A DNA stretch of 64,000 nt from Phorcus lineatus (taxonomy: Eukaryota > Mollusca > Gastropoda > Trochida > Trochidae): contig OV121094.1 of assembly GCA_921293015.1 (NCBI GenBank), positions 7,554,764-7,618,763 on the forward strand, written 5' to 3'. A program made the position numbers and the translations under genes. Of the stretch, positions 48,663-60,480 are shown one piece after another. The notes beneath the pieces were generated by a model. The model ran no database searches and had not been told where the DNA came from. It saw nothing but the letters and a program-made list of their open reading frames with translations. Every line of letters starts with the position of its first letter. The stretch's first letter is position 1.

Positions 48663-49249
48663 TCAGTGAAACCTTATAGAGTGACCTATGCCTTTCAAAA
48701 AGTCTGGCAATGTCATTCTTCCATCGCGATATGCAAGGCAGAGGTTTCTGAGTTTATTCTGGTTGTTGTCACGGCGACGATTCCGACGTTTTGCTTGTCG
48801 GGTGCCTCTTGAATATTGCAGCAGCTGTGTTTTGACCATAGCATGGTCTCTCTGAAAAGCCTCAATGGCCGTCCAGATAGAGGGGTGATTTTGTCCAACA
48901 AGAGTTTTGAAAGCACTGTTCCAAGATTCAGCGTTCATGACAGCAACTTCAAAATCCATCACAACTTTGGAGGGATCAACACTGAAACCTAGTTCCTCAC
49001 ATTTATTGTCTATGGCATGAAACAGTTCCTCATATGATGCCTGTGTCTTACTGGACAAGAAAGCATATACACATGTTACAGCATTATCGCCATCTAGTTC
49101 AGTACGGATACAGTAGATTTGTCGGTAGAACTTGGGTGAAATGGAAAAGCAACCATCTAAGTACCAAGTAGACGAAGCTGCTAGATGACGCAAGGACTCT
49201 TCAGTTCCAAATACAGTAACTCGCTGTGGTGAACCTGTCGGGCTATCAG
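48663..49249 (-). pseudogene. MULE transposase catalytic fragment
   Basis: The minus-strand frame opens with VTVFGTEESLRHLAASSTW, then YLDGCFSISPKFYRQIYCI and KVVMDFEVAVMNAE. These correspond to the first two acidic blocks of MULE transposases (family pattern WxxDGTFKxxPxxFxQLY and DFExA). The frame then passes directly to a C-terminal segment (HPSIWTAIEAFQRDHAMV), so the region with the third catalytic acid and the HFxQ motif is absent, an internal deletion. The upstream zinc-finger part is in another frame, shifted by one base near 49246. It cannot encode an active transposase. Confidence 0.82.
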
Positions 49250-49614
49250 GTCAAATCAGCAAGTGATGATGGATCGGGAGGATATGAAGCTGACTTGTGT
49301 CGACGAATATTGCGTTTGGCACTAGCAATTGATCCCATCTCTGCACGGACTTCGTCAGATTCTTGCAAAAGAGCATTCGAAAGAACCTTTGCTGGTTTAG
49401 CTAAGGCAGTAGGAGCTTGAGATTTAAGTTTGAGTTTAAATTTGGCAACATCAACAGCTGTTTGATCTGAAGGATGGCAATGGTCCTTTGTCAACTCTGG
49501 ATCTTCGAAGGACAGATTTGTCTTCAAGATTGCTGAGCACTTAAACGACTTCTTAGCAGAACAATCCCAACGCATGGTAGACTTGGAGGCACTCTTCTGT
49601 GTACATATATCCAT
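49246..49614 (-). pseudogene. FLYWCH-type zinc-finger N-terminus of the MULE
   Basis: The minus-strand frame has a WDCSAKKSFKCSAILKTN segment followed by a DHCHPSD stretch. This is the C...C...H.H spacing of the FLYWCH zinc finger that MULE transposases and FLYWCH proteins use to bind DNA. An acidic and basic linker follows (ESDEVRAEMGSIASAKRNIR). Its frame stops where the catalytic fragment begins one frame over, consistent with one broken transposase gene. Confidence 0.75.
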
Positions 49615-50119
49615 CTAGGGCCAGCTTAACGCCACCCTTGTTACTCTTGAGAATCTCCATAGTGGTACTACAGTACATATGTCAATTTCCAATAGTATTT
49701 ATATCAGTAAAGTCATCACACAAGCTACATGATCAGAGGTTATTCTAAATAAGATGAGATTGATGAGTGGCTTACTTTTACTGATCAAAGAAAAAAATTA
49801 TAATGTTATCAAAACAATAATTCTCAATAAACTAATACTTGTGATCAAAGAAAGCATTTATCAAAACAACATTTACTACCAGTGATTAAAAACAGTCATT
49901 TGTCAAAACAACAATTTCTCAAACTTCTCAGTAACTTATACCTTTGATTAAAGACAAAGTTGATTAGTAAAGAAAACAAAGCATTTTTAATCACCTTGGG
50001 GATTTTGTCCATTTTGTTGTTATAGGGCTGGGGATTATGTCCACTGGGGATTTTGTTCTTGGAGTTTTTGTCCTTGGGGATTTTGTCCATTGGGGATTTT
50101 GTCCGTTCACCGTTTTGAT

Positions 50120-52700
50120 AGGAATGCATAATTTTTCATATTATGGTTGTTGGTATTTTAAAGGGACAGAAGCATATTTTTTATAAATTAAATTTTTTTC
50201 AGATTACCCTAAATAACATTTGTTTGTTCAAAGTGATGTATTTTCGGTTCAGATATCTTGTTGGTGAACCCGACCGTCCATAACGTAAACCAAATTTTCA
50301 AGTATTAGGCCACAATCATTGGCGATCAGTTTAGTTTGAACATATTTTTATCATTTGCGTTATTGAAATGGATTCGCTAAGCTTTACTAAACATGGTGCG
50401 ATGGGTCTTTTTTTCATTTGTAAATCATTGTCTTATATACCTTGTGAAGTGTCTTGTCGACATTAAAAAGTTCTTGCTTTAAGAATTGTGTTTGTACTCT
50501 ACTGAACAATTCATCATTTGAATGAGACGGACGAGTCCTTATGTCGGCAGAAAGAATCAAAAAGTCGTATATGCTTATATCTGCCAACAACGACATTTCC
50601 TTGGGAATCAGCGGCATGGGTAACCGTACCTCTTTTAGGTTTTATAAACATGACACAGAGGACGTTTCACAGATTTTGCATGTGGTTTGAATAAACGAGA
50701 AAATACCGTATGAAATGAGTTTCGTTTAAATCGCCTTTCTAAAGGTAAATTTTTATCTCTTAAATGAAAAATCCCAGTTATATAGATGTTAAAAAGTCGA
50801 AATTCTGGGCTCCATTTACATTATATTAATTGAACTACCTATCAAGCACTACAAACCTATATATGTGTCATTGTTTCTGCAGTTGATATGTTTCAAGACT
50901 GCCTTTGAGTCATTGGCGTGCGCTACTGTTCGTGTTTCGATCACAAACCTCGACTCTAACCTGTTAATTGTCAATCTACTGCACTAATGAGCATTGTGAT
51001 ATACTTTTCGATCAAATCACACCATTTATGAAGTTAAATTTATATACCCCAACAACATACTCTGTGCCCCTTTAAAAGAGATGTGTTGTGGAGATGTAGG
51101 ACTGTTTATAGCCAAAGACTTTGCCTTTACATGAGTAATTGCTCTCACCTGGTTGTATACAAAAACGCTCTTGCATTAAGATATATCCATGTTTAGGCCA
51201 GACATGAATAGCATGATATTTAATCGTGGAGGCAGTTGTTGTATCATATACTTCAGGCTCGGAAACTTAATGGCTTTACAGAGATGACGCGTACTTTACG
51301 CGTACTTTCGTTGTATACAGTCATAAGGTGATTTGGTGTTTAACGCCGTTTTCAAGAATATTTCACTGGTCATTTATAACAGGAGAGAGTCCGAAAAAAT
51401 ATACAACCCCCAGGGTTAAGGTCATGAAGAAAATACTTAAAAGTTATAATTTTAAATAGACAGGTATAAAACCATTTTTCTTTTGGACTTGAATGAGACA
51501 CTGAAAAATTATCATAAAGCGTTTTTAGACAAAAGGTCCAGAAATTGAGCAAGACCGGTTTATATTCTTATTAACTGATTCTTATTAAAAAGAATAGGCA
51601 TGTGTTCTAAGCCTTATTCATTTTTTATTGAAAAAAAATAATTAAAGTATATCTGCTGGACTAACAGTTTATGCAAGTAATTAATGTATAAATCTGTTCG
51701 CTACTGTTTTAAACAACATAGATATATTTTGCCACTGAATAGACTCATATAGTTAAAACAGCAAGTCAAAATTATTAGTTATGAAATGAAGATATCAATC
51801 TTTCTCAATAATGCAAATTGAAACCGTAACACTTTATCAAATGGTTTAATATAGCCATACTTTTTCTAATATCGAAATGCGTATTTTTTGGTAACAATTA
51901 CCAATGTTGATATCTTAAAATAATTGGTAAGATTTGCTATATCCATACCCAAGCTGTCACACGTCACACATGTTTTTGTTCCTCTCCTAGCTCAGATGTT
52001 ATTTGTATAAATATTATGTAATATCTATGATTCCTAGATGTGCCCTTAGTATAACTATGTCATGTACCTTCTATATTCTTTAGATTTTCAACTTCTTTTC
52101 TTTGCTACAGACTAAATGAAGGCGACTAATTTTGTTTATATAAAACTCAATAATGAAATTTTATTATTTTAGCCCTATGATGTGAAGATTTGCCTCTTTA
52201 TATTCTTTGGCCCATTGCTGTTAAAGTAGTTGTATATATTAAACTCGTTGGTACTTTTAAGAAATCATTTTTTCCAGAGCTAATTGATAAAAAAGACACT
52301 GTGGTTTGAATACTTGGAATGCATAAGGAATCAGCCTTAAAAGTAAAGTTACAATGCAATATTTCACCTTTGAAAGATGAAATTTACGTGTATGTTAAAC
52401 AGGCTGTAAAAATGTTTCTAATGAAACTGAATCTGAACACTTTACAACAGTATTAGACATCGTGTTAAATCCAAAAATCAAAGGGTGAATTTGATTGTTT
52501 TCAACATTCTCTTAAGTGTTATTTTCAAAGGAGAAATTTCTGTAAAGCTTCAAAGAATTTTTTTCAATGTATAACAGAACATTAATCTTCAAAGGACCGA
52601 TTTCAAGAAGTTTCGAAGACATATTGTAATCAATTAACTTTATCACGGCTTCAAATATCATTGCAGGGAGAAAGCCAACAATACTTCTTGTGTATTAACA
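50120..52700. other. Intergenic DNA, nothing recognised
   Basis: AT-rich DNA. A 67-codon minus-strand frame at 50414-50617 has no recognised domain. No repeats with clear ends, RNA genes or splice-framed exons were found. Confidence 0.4.
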
Positions 52701-52710
52701 AGCAGAACAG

Positions 52711-52799
52711 TGTATATTAAGCGACGCTATTTGCAGTGCAGTCTCAAGCAGTGCGTCGTTTGCTGCTCCGTGGAACGTTTACTATGTGCAGTGTTCTTG
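52711..52799 (+). pseudogene. Broken copy of the 5' end of the 60.5-kb gene
   Basis: GCAGTGCGTCGTTTGCTGCT and TGGAACGTTTACTATGTGCA plus GTGTTCTTG match 60502-60563 (GCAGTGGATCGTTTGCTGCT; ATGGAACGTTTACTGTGTGC; AGTGTTCTTG) apart from a few substitutions and a small deletion. The deletion removes the start codon (CCGTGG where the gene has CATGG). A TATA-like TGTATATTAAG lies upstream at 52710-52720. Similarity ends abruptly after the ninth or tenth signal-peptide codon, so only the promoter-proximal part was copied. Confidence 0.75.
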
Positions 52800-52986
52800 A
52801 GATGCAAATACACCAAACCTTAACTTAACTACAGTGTCGTCGGAAGTCAGCAAAAGTAATTATCGGAAATGATAAAAGATAGTTTAGTTTAGTTTTTCAT
52901 TCTTGAAAAATCGACAATGTTCATTTTCCCGACACGTGCAATAGCTTCAGTATAAGATACGTGCCTAAATACGTAACACTCAGCAT

Positions 52987-53112
52987 ACGAAGGGTGTCCC
53001 CATCCTGCCTGACCATCAAATTCATGACATTCAAATGTTTATGACTTATTTTTCGACATGATCACCCTTGACCTCAATGCATTTGCTCCAGCGTTTTTGC
53101 GACCATTTCTGC
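52987..53112 (-). mobile_element. mariner element, 3' piece
   Basis: On the minus strand the sequence encodes the C-terminal end of a mariner-type transposase (QKWSQKRWSKCIEVKGDHVE then stop at 53044; family pattern LxxRWxKCIxxxGDYVEK). It ends in CGAAGGGTGTCCCCATCCTG read on the plus strand, next to TA at 52985-52986, which fits a mariner terminal repeat. The element is cut at 53112 by a LINE insertion and resumes at 58955. Confidence 0.78.
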
Positions 53113-53635
53113 AAACAGAAGGATTAGCCCATAAAACAAACCCTAAAGAAATAATGAACTTATGGCGCAAGAAAAAGTTTTAAATTATATGTCTTCTAGA
53201 TATTCATATTAGAAAGGAGGAAGAAAATATTATGAGAAACGAATGGGGATTGAAAAGTATAATCTATCTATTTACCTCAAACTCAAGAGTTGTTGCAATC
53301 TTATTCATTGACAATATTGAAAGAGATAAACATAAATGTGACATAGATCTAAAGAAAACTACATCATTGCTGATATAACTATCGAGACTGTTAGGCTAAC
53401 CCTTGCCACTGTATATGGCCCAAATCAAGATGACCAATGCTTCTATGTTTCACTCATTAAAATCATAAGTGACTTTGATAATGAATCAATAATTGTATGT
53501 GGAGATTGGAATCTTGTTCTCAATCTTGACATTGATTTAGAAAACTACAAAAATATCAATAATCCAAAAGCAAAAAATGTTGTTTTAGAAAACATAGACT
53601 CAAACAAGTTGATAGATGATTGGAGGAACAAAAAC

Positions 53636-55990
53636 TTAAAGATCGAGTGTAATGCCCTATGGTCGATTTTGCAATTCGCTAAAAGGGATTACAATTTGAC
53701 GTGGACTCAACTTTAAATTTCTGAAATCGGCCGCTTAACAACATAAATACGGCTTTGTAATTAAATTGCCTAATTACGACCGGCGAAATCTTTCGTGACG
53801 TGCTAGTTGGCATATCATCATTCGCTCGTTATGTAAAACAACACTAGCCGATAGTAAATCTCGCAGTTAAACCGTCGGTTATACCTACTAAACGTTATCC
53901 AAACAACTCAAACCTTAAAGGAATCTATTGTTAAATTCATTGTCTAGAAATTTCTATTTTTGCAAGCGCAAGACCCTGATTAAATACGATGCTGTGTGCA
54001 CTTTCCTACGGAATGTTTTTAAAAGTCACGACCCTGCGCAATGTTGTCATAGTTATAAGATTGCGCTTACGCGTGAAGTATTCTTACATGAACTATGCTC
54101 ATTTATTGGACATTATATTGAGGGATGCACCGGCATTCTTATTCTCATAAAGATATAAACTTTATTAAGTATTAACGCATAATGTCCTCCAGCGATTCAG
54201 AAAGTGAGATATCATTATCTATGGAATGTGTCTCATCATGTTCAGAATCGCTAATTTCAATTGACGGGGCCGATACTTTTCCTTACTTATATAAGTCAAA
54301 TGACAGTTCGAGTAGCACAGAAACAGAAAAGACGACAAGCAATCAAAACGGAGACAGATTGAACAACATCGACTGGAATGAATTTCTTTTGGCATTTTCA
54401 ATTTAATTTTTATGCTATTACAACAAAACTAAGAATTTACTATGAATGCTAAATTGCATTGCACTGATTATCTAAAAACAAATTCTCCATTATATTTATA
54501 TATTTTTTCAGTCAACAGAAATAATGAAAATAAAATTGAATGTATTGACCATGGATTATTTAAATTTGATATCCATATTTTTATGTATTTTGGCGTTCAC
54601 ACAATTTTCTAAATGTAATGTAGGCATGTAGTGTATGATGAATGAGACATTATTGTTGATATCGTCTTAAGAATAGCTAAGTGGAAGTCAAATCCTATCA
54701 CATTTGTAGGTCATACATCATAAATGTACATCCAAAGATAATTTCCCGGGTCCTGTTGCACAAAACTCTAAGGTAACCTAAGTCACTAAGGTTAACCTTA
54801 AAGTTAAGTTGTTCATCAATTACGACGTCTGCCAAGTGTTGTTACAACGATCAGACTGGTTTAACTAGTTTGTTTGTTTTTCATGACACACAGGTGGCCG
54901 TTATGTAATCCTATCGCATTCAATTTCAATTCTTGATTTAATGGTCTCCCATTATACCTTTTGAATTTTAACGCCTTGGACCCGCCAAGCGGAATATATG
55001 TCCTGTCATAATGGCGTAACTCTTGGCATTCGACTGCTACTTAGTTTATTGTCACGGTGTCCAGTCATTTTAAACCAATGAACTTGTAGAATATATATTC
55101 AACCAATAAATTAAGAGAAGAAGATTTGGCCCATGCACTTCTACGGACGATGACACACATTTAAAAAAGTACATCGTGAATAACGGGAACCATCATTCTT
55201 TAGGATTACATAGGATGTTTCTAACGCTTGGGCCAGGTATGTTTTCATGTCATTTATTGTTAACTCAAAGACAGAGATATTGCAACACGGTGTGAGATGT
55301 TATACTTGATAAGAATATGAATAGTGTTAGTTAAATACAAACGAATCATTCAATAAGTTGTCATGAAAGTGAAGTGAAACAAAATTATTGTTTGTATAGT
55401 CATTAAAAAAAGTTTCTACATTGTCTCCCGTTTATTACAAAAACCTTCTTCTTTTCGAAACAATTTATAACTTCATATCGATAAATACACGTTGTAACAC
55501 TACGTGATAGCCCATAGTAATGGATCTCTCACCGACCAAGTTCTTTATCTTTTTTATATAAACCCACCCAAGAAAACCGCGTTCAAGGATTGTCACAGTC
55601 CAATGTAAGATGGATTTGACGACTGAGGGGGAAAGTTGATATCATGAAGCCGTTATATATCGTATTTTGGAATTCTTTCGGTCATGCTATTGCCTCTATT
55701 TTGCTGTTAAATTAGCTTAAAGATACAGAGAAAATCAAAGGGCTGGGCTTTCAGCTGCCCACTAGCACGTCACACACTGGGCGTGTCTTCGAGTCATGCT
55801 TCGATGGTTTTGTGTAAACGTTCGCCAGTCTCATTAGGCGGCTATCCAAAACAGGGGTATAAAAGGTCTCCTAGTAGTCGAATTAAAGCGTTTATTTTCT
55901 CATTTTTTGGCTCTATTGATTCATATAAGTGAAGCGAATACAGATACTAATTTGTAATAATCAAATTCATGCGTTACTTCTCCTCTTTAA
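53636..55990 (+). mobile_element. TTAA-flanked non-autonomous DNA transposon (Kolobok-like?)
   Basis: TTAA occurs at both junctions (53636-53639 and 55987-55990), and the longer word TTAAAGAT is shared there. The interrupted LINE endonuclease frame resumes right after the second TTAA. The ends read AGATCGAGTGTAATGCC and, from the right end reversed, AGAGGAGAAGTAACGC: a weak inverted repeat with purines outermost, as in the Kolobok superfamily. The interior carries a short frame (54182-54406), a TATAAAAGG core promoter-like site at 55857-55866 and no recognisable transposase. An alternative is an 8-bp duplication of another superfamily. Confidence 0.6.
54182..54406 (+). CDS. Ser/Asp-rich transposon-associated small protein, 74 aa
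   Basis: The frame starts MSSSDSESEISLSMECVSSC and later has FPYLYKSNDSSSSTETEK and DRLNNIDWNEF. The order (acidic Ser-rich start, Y-x-Y/F-x patch, Ser-rich spacer, RLxNxDW) resembles the N-terminal segment of transposon-linked invertebrate proteins recalled as ending RLGNTDWCxCxxC. Here the cysteine-rich part is missing and the frame stops soon after DW, so the product is probably a truncated relic. Its link to the surrounding TTAA element is positional. Function unknown. Confidence 0.4.
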   Translation: MSSSDSESEISLSMECVSSCSESLISIDGADTFPYLYKSNDSSSSTETEKTTSNQNGDRLNNIDWNEFLLAFSI

Positions 55991-58954
55991 AGATAAGAAA
56001 ATTTACATGGTGGGGGAAAAAAACAAGCCAGACTTGATTTTTTTCTAGCATCCGAAGATATTTTAAATCTTAAAGTGAAAACTGGAAACTAGTGCCAGGA
56101 TATAAATCGGATCACTCGGCAATTTCACTATCATTTTAAAATGTTCATAATAAGGAAAGGGGGAATGGATATTGAAAGTTTAATACTTCTCTCTCTTACA
56201 ACACAGATTATAATAAACTCCTAAAAGAAATATTAGAAGAAACTAAAGAAGAATATGCTTTAGAAAAATTGGATATAAGAAACAGTGATGATCTCAGACT
56301 TAGATTAAGTGTTTTAAGGGGGAAATCTTATTTGAAGAAAAGTAAAAGTAACAAAACTAATCATCTAGAAGAAGAGATAAATATTTAGAAGATGAAAGTT
56401 TCCAAAGTGTTAATGAAGAAATGTTAGCAAAATTGTCTTAAAATATGCTAGAACTTGAAAAATAAGAGAAGAAGAAGAAGAAAAGGGTAGACAGATAAGA
56501 AACCGAATTCAGTAGTATGAAAAAGGAGAAAAATCAACCACATTTTTTTGCAAATTAGAGAAAAGGAACTATTCATCTAAACTTATCAATTCTTTGATTA
56601 ATCAAAAGGATGAACTTCTGATTGATACAAAAGCTATCCTCAGTGAACAAAAAAGGTTTTCTCATAAACTCTATGCTATTGATAACATTGATTGTGACAC
56701 CCAAGAAATTCTAAACACTATCAATGCACCTTTTCTTGACAGCTCTTTTTCAAATAAGCTGGATGAATCAATAGATATGAATGAGCTTTCAGAAACAGTC
56801 GAGGCCATGACAAATAATAAGAGGCCTGGTTTGGATGGCTTTCCGTTTGAATTTTGTAAATATATATGTTCAAGAAGCATTTGATTTAAAAAAATTATCT
56901 CATACCACCAACAGAAGTGTTATAACTTGCATTCCAAAACAAAACAAAGATAGAAGATATATGAAAAATTGGCACCCAAATTCACTTCTAAATACTTTGT
57001 AAATAATAATAAGTTCCTGTATTGCTAACAGACTGAAAAAGAGATACATTGATGCATGCTGATCAACCAGGGTTTATACCTGGTTAATGAATCAGTGTAA
57101 ATGTCATATTAATGTATGACATTATGTATGAACTAAAAAAAAAAAGCAGGTTCAATGATTCTGATTGATTTCGAGAAAGCATTTTCTACAGTTTCCAAAG
57201 ATTTTATAAATAAAAGTTCTGAAGAAATTTGGTTTTGGACCCAACATTATTAAATGGGTAAAACTACTGATGCAAAATGCATCTTCATGTGAACGTGGTT
57301 GTAGACAAGGGGGCCCAATTTCTCCTTATGTGTTAATTTTTGTGGCCGAAATTCTTGGGACTATGATTAGAAACAACAAAGATATAAAAGGTATTAGAAT
57401 CAATAATGAAGAATATATATTGGGACAATATGCAGATGATACTCAATTATACTTTGATGTATCTGAAAATAGCCTTAAAGCAGCTCTAGAAAATTTAAAC
57501 AAAGTCTATAAAATGTCAGGGCTCAAAATCAACATTGAAAAAACCAAAGCTGTTTTGATTGGCGCTATGATTGAAATCAAAATTAAACTAGGCCCAGAAA
57601 GTAGCTAAGATTGGCATTATGGTGATTTTAACATCCTTGGTATATATCTTAATCCTAAACTGGAAGATCTATGGGTGATCAACACTGGAAAAAGACTAGA
57701 AACAATCAACAGACTTCTTGCTGGATGGAAAAAGAGAAAACTTACTTTACAAGGGATAATCACAGTCATAAAAACTCTTGCAATATCAACTTAAGTACAT
57801 ATTTTTTCGGTGCTTCCATACCCTCCAAAAGAATTTATTGAAAAACTGAACAACATCATGTATATTTATATGTGGGATGGTAAGATGGATAAAATTAAAC
57901 AGAAAACTACATGTATATGTAGAAAATATTAAGAAGGTGGACTTAGAATGACAGATATCAGATCCTTTATATATGCACTTAAACTATTTTCCATAAGAAG
58001 GAATATTAATATAAATTCAAGTCACAATCCAAGCTCATTCCCATTTTAATGAGATATTTCTCCTTGGTGCAAATATATATATCCATGTACCTATTGATAA
58101 CCCTGTTTGGCATGAAAGTTTAACTTAATGGGGTAAGTATTATTTTTTAAAATCATCATCTCATAAATACATCTCAGGTAGATATTTTGAATATTCCCAA
58201 AATGTGGGAAAACACTCAAATCACTCATGAAAAGAAAATCTCTCATTATGCCAAACTCTTCATGATCTCCTATCTCGAGAAAAAGGAAGTAGAAGATTTG
58301 TGATAAACTAATTGCTGACGATACTGCCCTTAAGGTATGTAAAAAATGACAAAATGTACCTAACTTAAATATTCCATGGAATGTTGTGTTTAAAAAGTAC
58401 ATAAATTGTACTAAAGATGTAAAACTTTTAGACTTTCAGTACAGTTTTATCAATAGAGCAATTTACACTAGAAAAGAGCTAACCCATGTGAAAATAATAG
58501 ATACAAATATCTGCTCTTTTTGTGAATCTGAATCTGAAAATCTGTACCATGTTTTTACTAAATGCAAGTTTGTGTATGAATTCTGAAGAAAGGTTAAAAC
58601 TTTTATTAACCACCATGTTACACATATTAATATTGCCATATCTGACCTAGATATTCTATTTTGTAATAGTTCTATCAGCCTTCTGGCATCACATATCATT
58701 TTAAGGGCTAAAAATATATACATATCTCAAGTATTAAGAAAAACAAATTATCCATTGATCACTTTGTAAGCATTGTCAAGGATGTTTTCAATGTTGAGAA
58801 AATTATAGCAAGTAAAAATAATACTATGCCACTATTCCATGCCAAATGGAGAGCTTTGATTAATGTTTTTAAATAGTTACCAATGTATCATGTTCTATTA
58901 ACTCATGTACACCTATGGAAATGAATTGAATAAAAAATATTTGAAAAAACCCCA

Positions 58955-59200
58955 TCTGCAACCACTCGGAAAAACACTTCTCATCACGAGACCCCAAAAC
59001 TCCTCTACTGCAGCAATGACGTAATCGTCAGTCTCAAACCTTTGGCCACGGAGCTCTGTTTTCAGTCGAGGGAAGAGGAAGAAGTCTGAGGGGGCTAGGT
59101 CTGGAGAATAGGCAGGTTGGGGGTGAATCCACAATCCCGGGTGGTGTGAACGGGAGCATTGTCCTGCATCAGCCACACACCCAACGTACTGATACCATTT
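58955..59200 (-). mobile_element. mariner element, 5' piece (catalytic fragment)
   Basis: The minus strand encodes the second and third catalytic blocks of a mariner transposase: MQDNAPVHT near 59167-59141 (one frame) and PAYSPDLAPSDFFLFPRLKT near 59117-59058 (the next frame), then ELRGQRFETDDYVIAAVEEF. Frame changes separate these blocks from each other and from the C-terminal piece at 53112. Everything N-terminal to the QDNAPVH block is missing, including the DNA-binding domain and first aspartate. It is an old fragment, later split by the LINE. Confidence 0.82.
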
Positions 59201-59647
59201 TCATATGTAATGAAATATGAAAGGCAACGGCGATATTAGTGAAATACTTTTGAAACGGAACCCAAATAACCATCGCCATCGTTTCTCACTGATCTAAACC
59301 CTAATTCTTTGAAACAATATGTGTTTATATACATAACCCCCCTCATACCCCCTACCCCTCCTTGGGACATTTTGTTAAAATATCTCTTGCTAAATATATG
59401 ATCCTATGCCTAAAACAAGTCAATAAAGGCGTGTTGTGTACAAAGTTGCCCTCGTTCAACCAATGTGTAAAATGCATGTAAATAAAAGTGATGATATTTA
59501 ATATCAGAAGAGTTTAAAGATAACTTTAAGTCAATCTGGACAAGCCGACAATGAATCAGTTTCAATGTAGATTTTATAAGTTTTCATGTTTCATATAGTT
59601 TCACAAATTTAGTCCTGCCATCACACTAGTCTTTCATCGTTAGATCT
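59201..59647. other. Spacer, nothing recognised
   Basis: Noncoding AT-rich DNA with a C-rich run near 59335-59365. No element ends or exons were identified. Confidence 0.4.
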
Positions 59648-59660
59648 TTTATTTGCAATC

Positions 59661-59981
59661 CACCACTGGACTCAATACCTCATCGTGGTGTGGTGGTTTG
59701 CGTGCTTCAGAGACCCCTAGAGCTATGCCAGCTGGAGCTTACATGCTCCTGGTAGGGACACCCAAGCTGGACAGGTCGACGGTTAGAAGCCAGACTAAAT
59801 TTGAGTCCCTTCTTAAACCCGTTGTCTATCTCTCACTATGCCTTTCTTTCCGTCTTTTCCCTCATCCTGTCGATCCCTTTCTCCTTGATCTGTCCACTCT
59901 CTTTTGGATGCTTGTCATCCACGTGTTTAATAACTGAAATAGTGTTCAAAGCACGTTAAACCCCAACTCACTCACTCACAA
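59661..59981 (+). mobile_element. SINE with 13-bp target-site duplication
   Basis: A perfect 13-bp direct repeat, TTTATTTGCAATC, flanks the element (59648-59660 and 59982-59994), the mark of LINE-driven retroposition. The 321-bp body starts CACCACTGGACTC, has a B-box-like GGTTAGAAGCC at 59780-59790, and ends in AACCCCAACTCACTCACTCA, a short-repeat tail instead of poly(A). The upstream A box is unclear. A 94-codon frame inside it is a chance frame. The clean duplication implies a fairly young insertion. Confidence 0.82.
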
Positions 59982-60480
59982 TTTATTTGCAATCAAAGCA
60001 AGTCATAAACGGACTCTACGATATATTACATACTATGCTATACATCTTTGTTCAAACTTAAATAATAAAATAAAATTATAAAAATTCCTATCCGATGCAT
60101 AAGACAAAAAAATCACATGGAATATTAAATTTTGAGACTACAATTTAACGCTAGCTTCATAAACAACATTCTTGACTTAAATACCACGATTAGCTCTCTT
60201 GTTAACTCATTTTTACGCGATTTCTTTATATTGATATTCCCAATGACGAAATAACAACAATGAAACGATTCGATTCATTTATAGTCATATGATAGTATAC
60301 TTTTGGCTTTCGTCACTTCAAAGCAAGTGAAGTAGAGAGTTCTATTTATAGGACCAACATAGCCTTGAAGTTTATTGAAATAGAACAGTACATTTTACCG
60401 AAGCTATTAATAAACGCGGCTGAGTTACAATAAGTACGCTCTCGCCTGCATGCAGATATCTAGACACAAGTTTATTGCGC

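Larger units (their letters stand above)
48461..50111 (-). mobile_element. Mutator-like (MULE) transposon, degenerate, 1.65 kb
   Basis: The inverted ends begin GGTCGTAGGACAAAATCCCC (left) and, reversed, GGTGAACGGACAAAATCCCC (right). Both continue with iterated copies of GGACAAAATCCCC and its variant GGACATAATCCCC: five in the left end and six or seven in the right. An 8-bp duplication GTTTTGAT flanks the element (48453-48460 and 50112-50119). The interior encodes FLYWCH-type and MULE transposase fragments on the minus strand. One frame change and a missing catalytic segment make it non-autonomous. Confidence 0.9.
53113..58954 (+). mobile_element. L1-like LINE, 5'-truncated and decayed
   Basis: The insertion splits a mariner element and is flanked by TCTGCAA (53106-53112 and 58955-58961), a probable target duplication. 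It starts inside an APE-type endonuclease domain (LDIHIRKEEENIMRNEWG, then AILFIDNIE, TVYGPNQDDQ and VCGDWN near 53507). It continues after an inserted element at about 55995 with the end of that domain. The reverse transcriptase has NNKRPGLDGFPFEF at 56814-56855, RGCRQGGPISPYVLIFVAEI near 57298-57355 and QYADDTQLYF near 57427-57456. The 3' end is A-rich (AATAAAAAATATTTGAAAAA). Many frame changes and stops show an old, inactive copy. The motifs fit the L1/Tx1 group. Confidence 0.85.

Noticed and set aside
50414-50617. 67-codon minus-strand frame beginning MPLIPKEMSLLADI
   Set aside because: It looks protein-like in composition, but no family was recognised and no flanking exon with compatible phase was found.
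54740-54840. GGTCCTGTTGCACAAAACTC sequence with short inverted TTAACCTTA-type words
   Set aside because: It resembles a MITE end, but neither a second end nor a target duplication could be identified inside the TTAA element.
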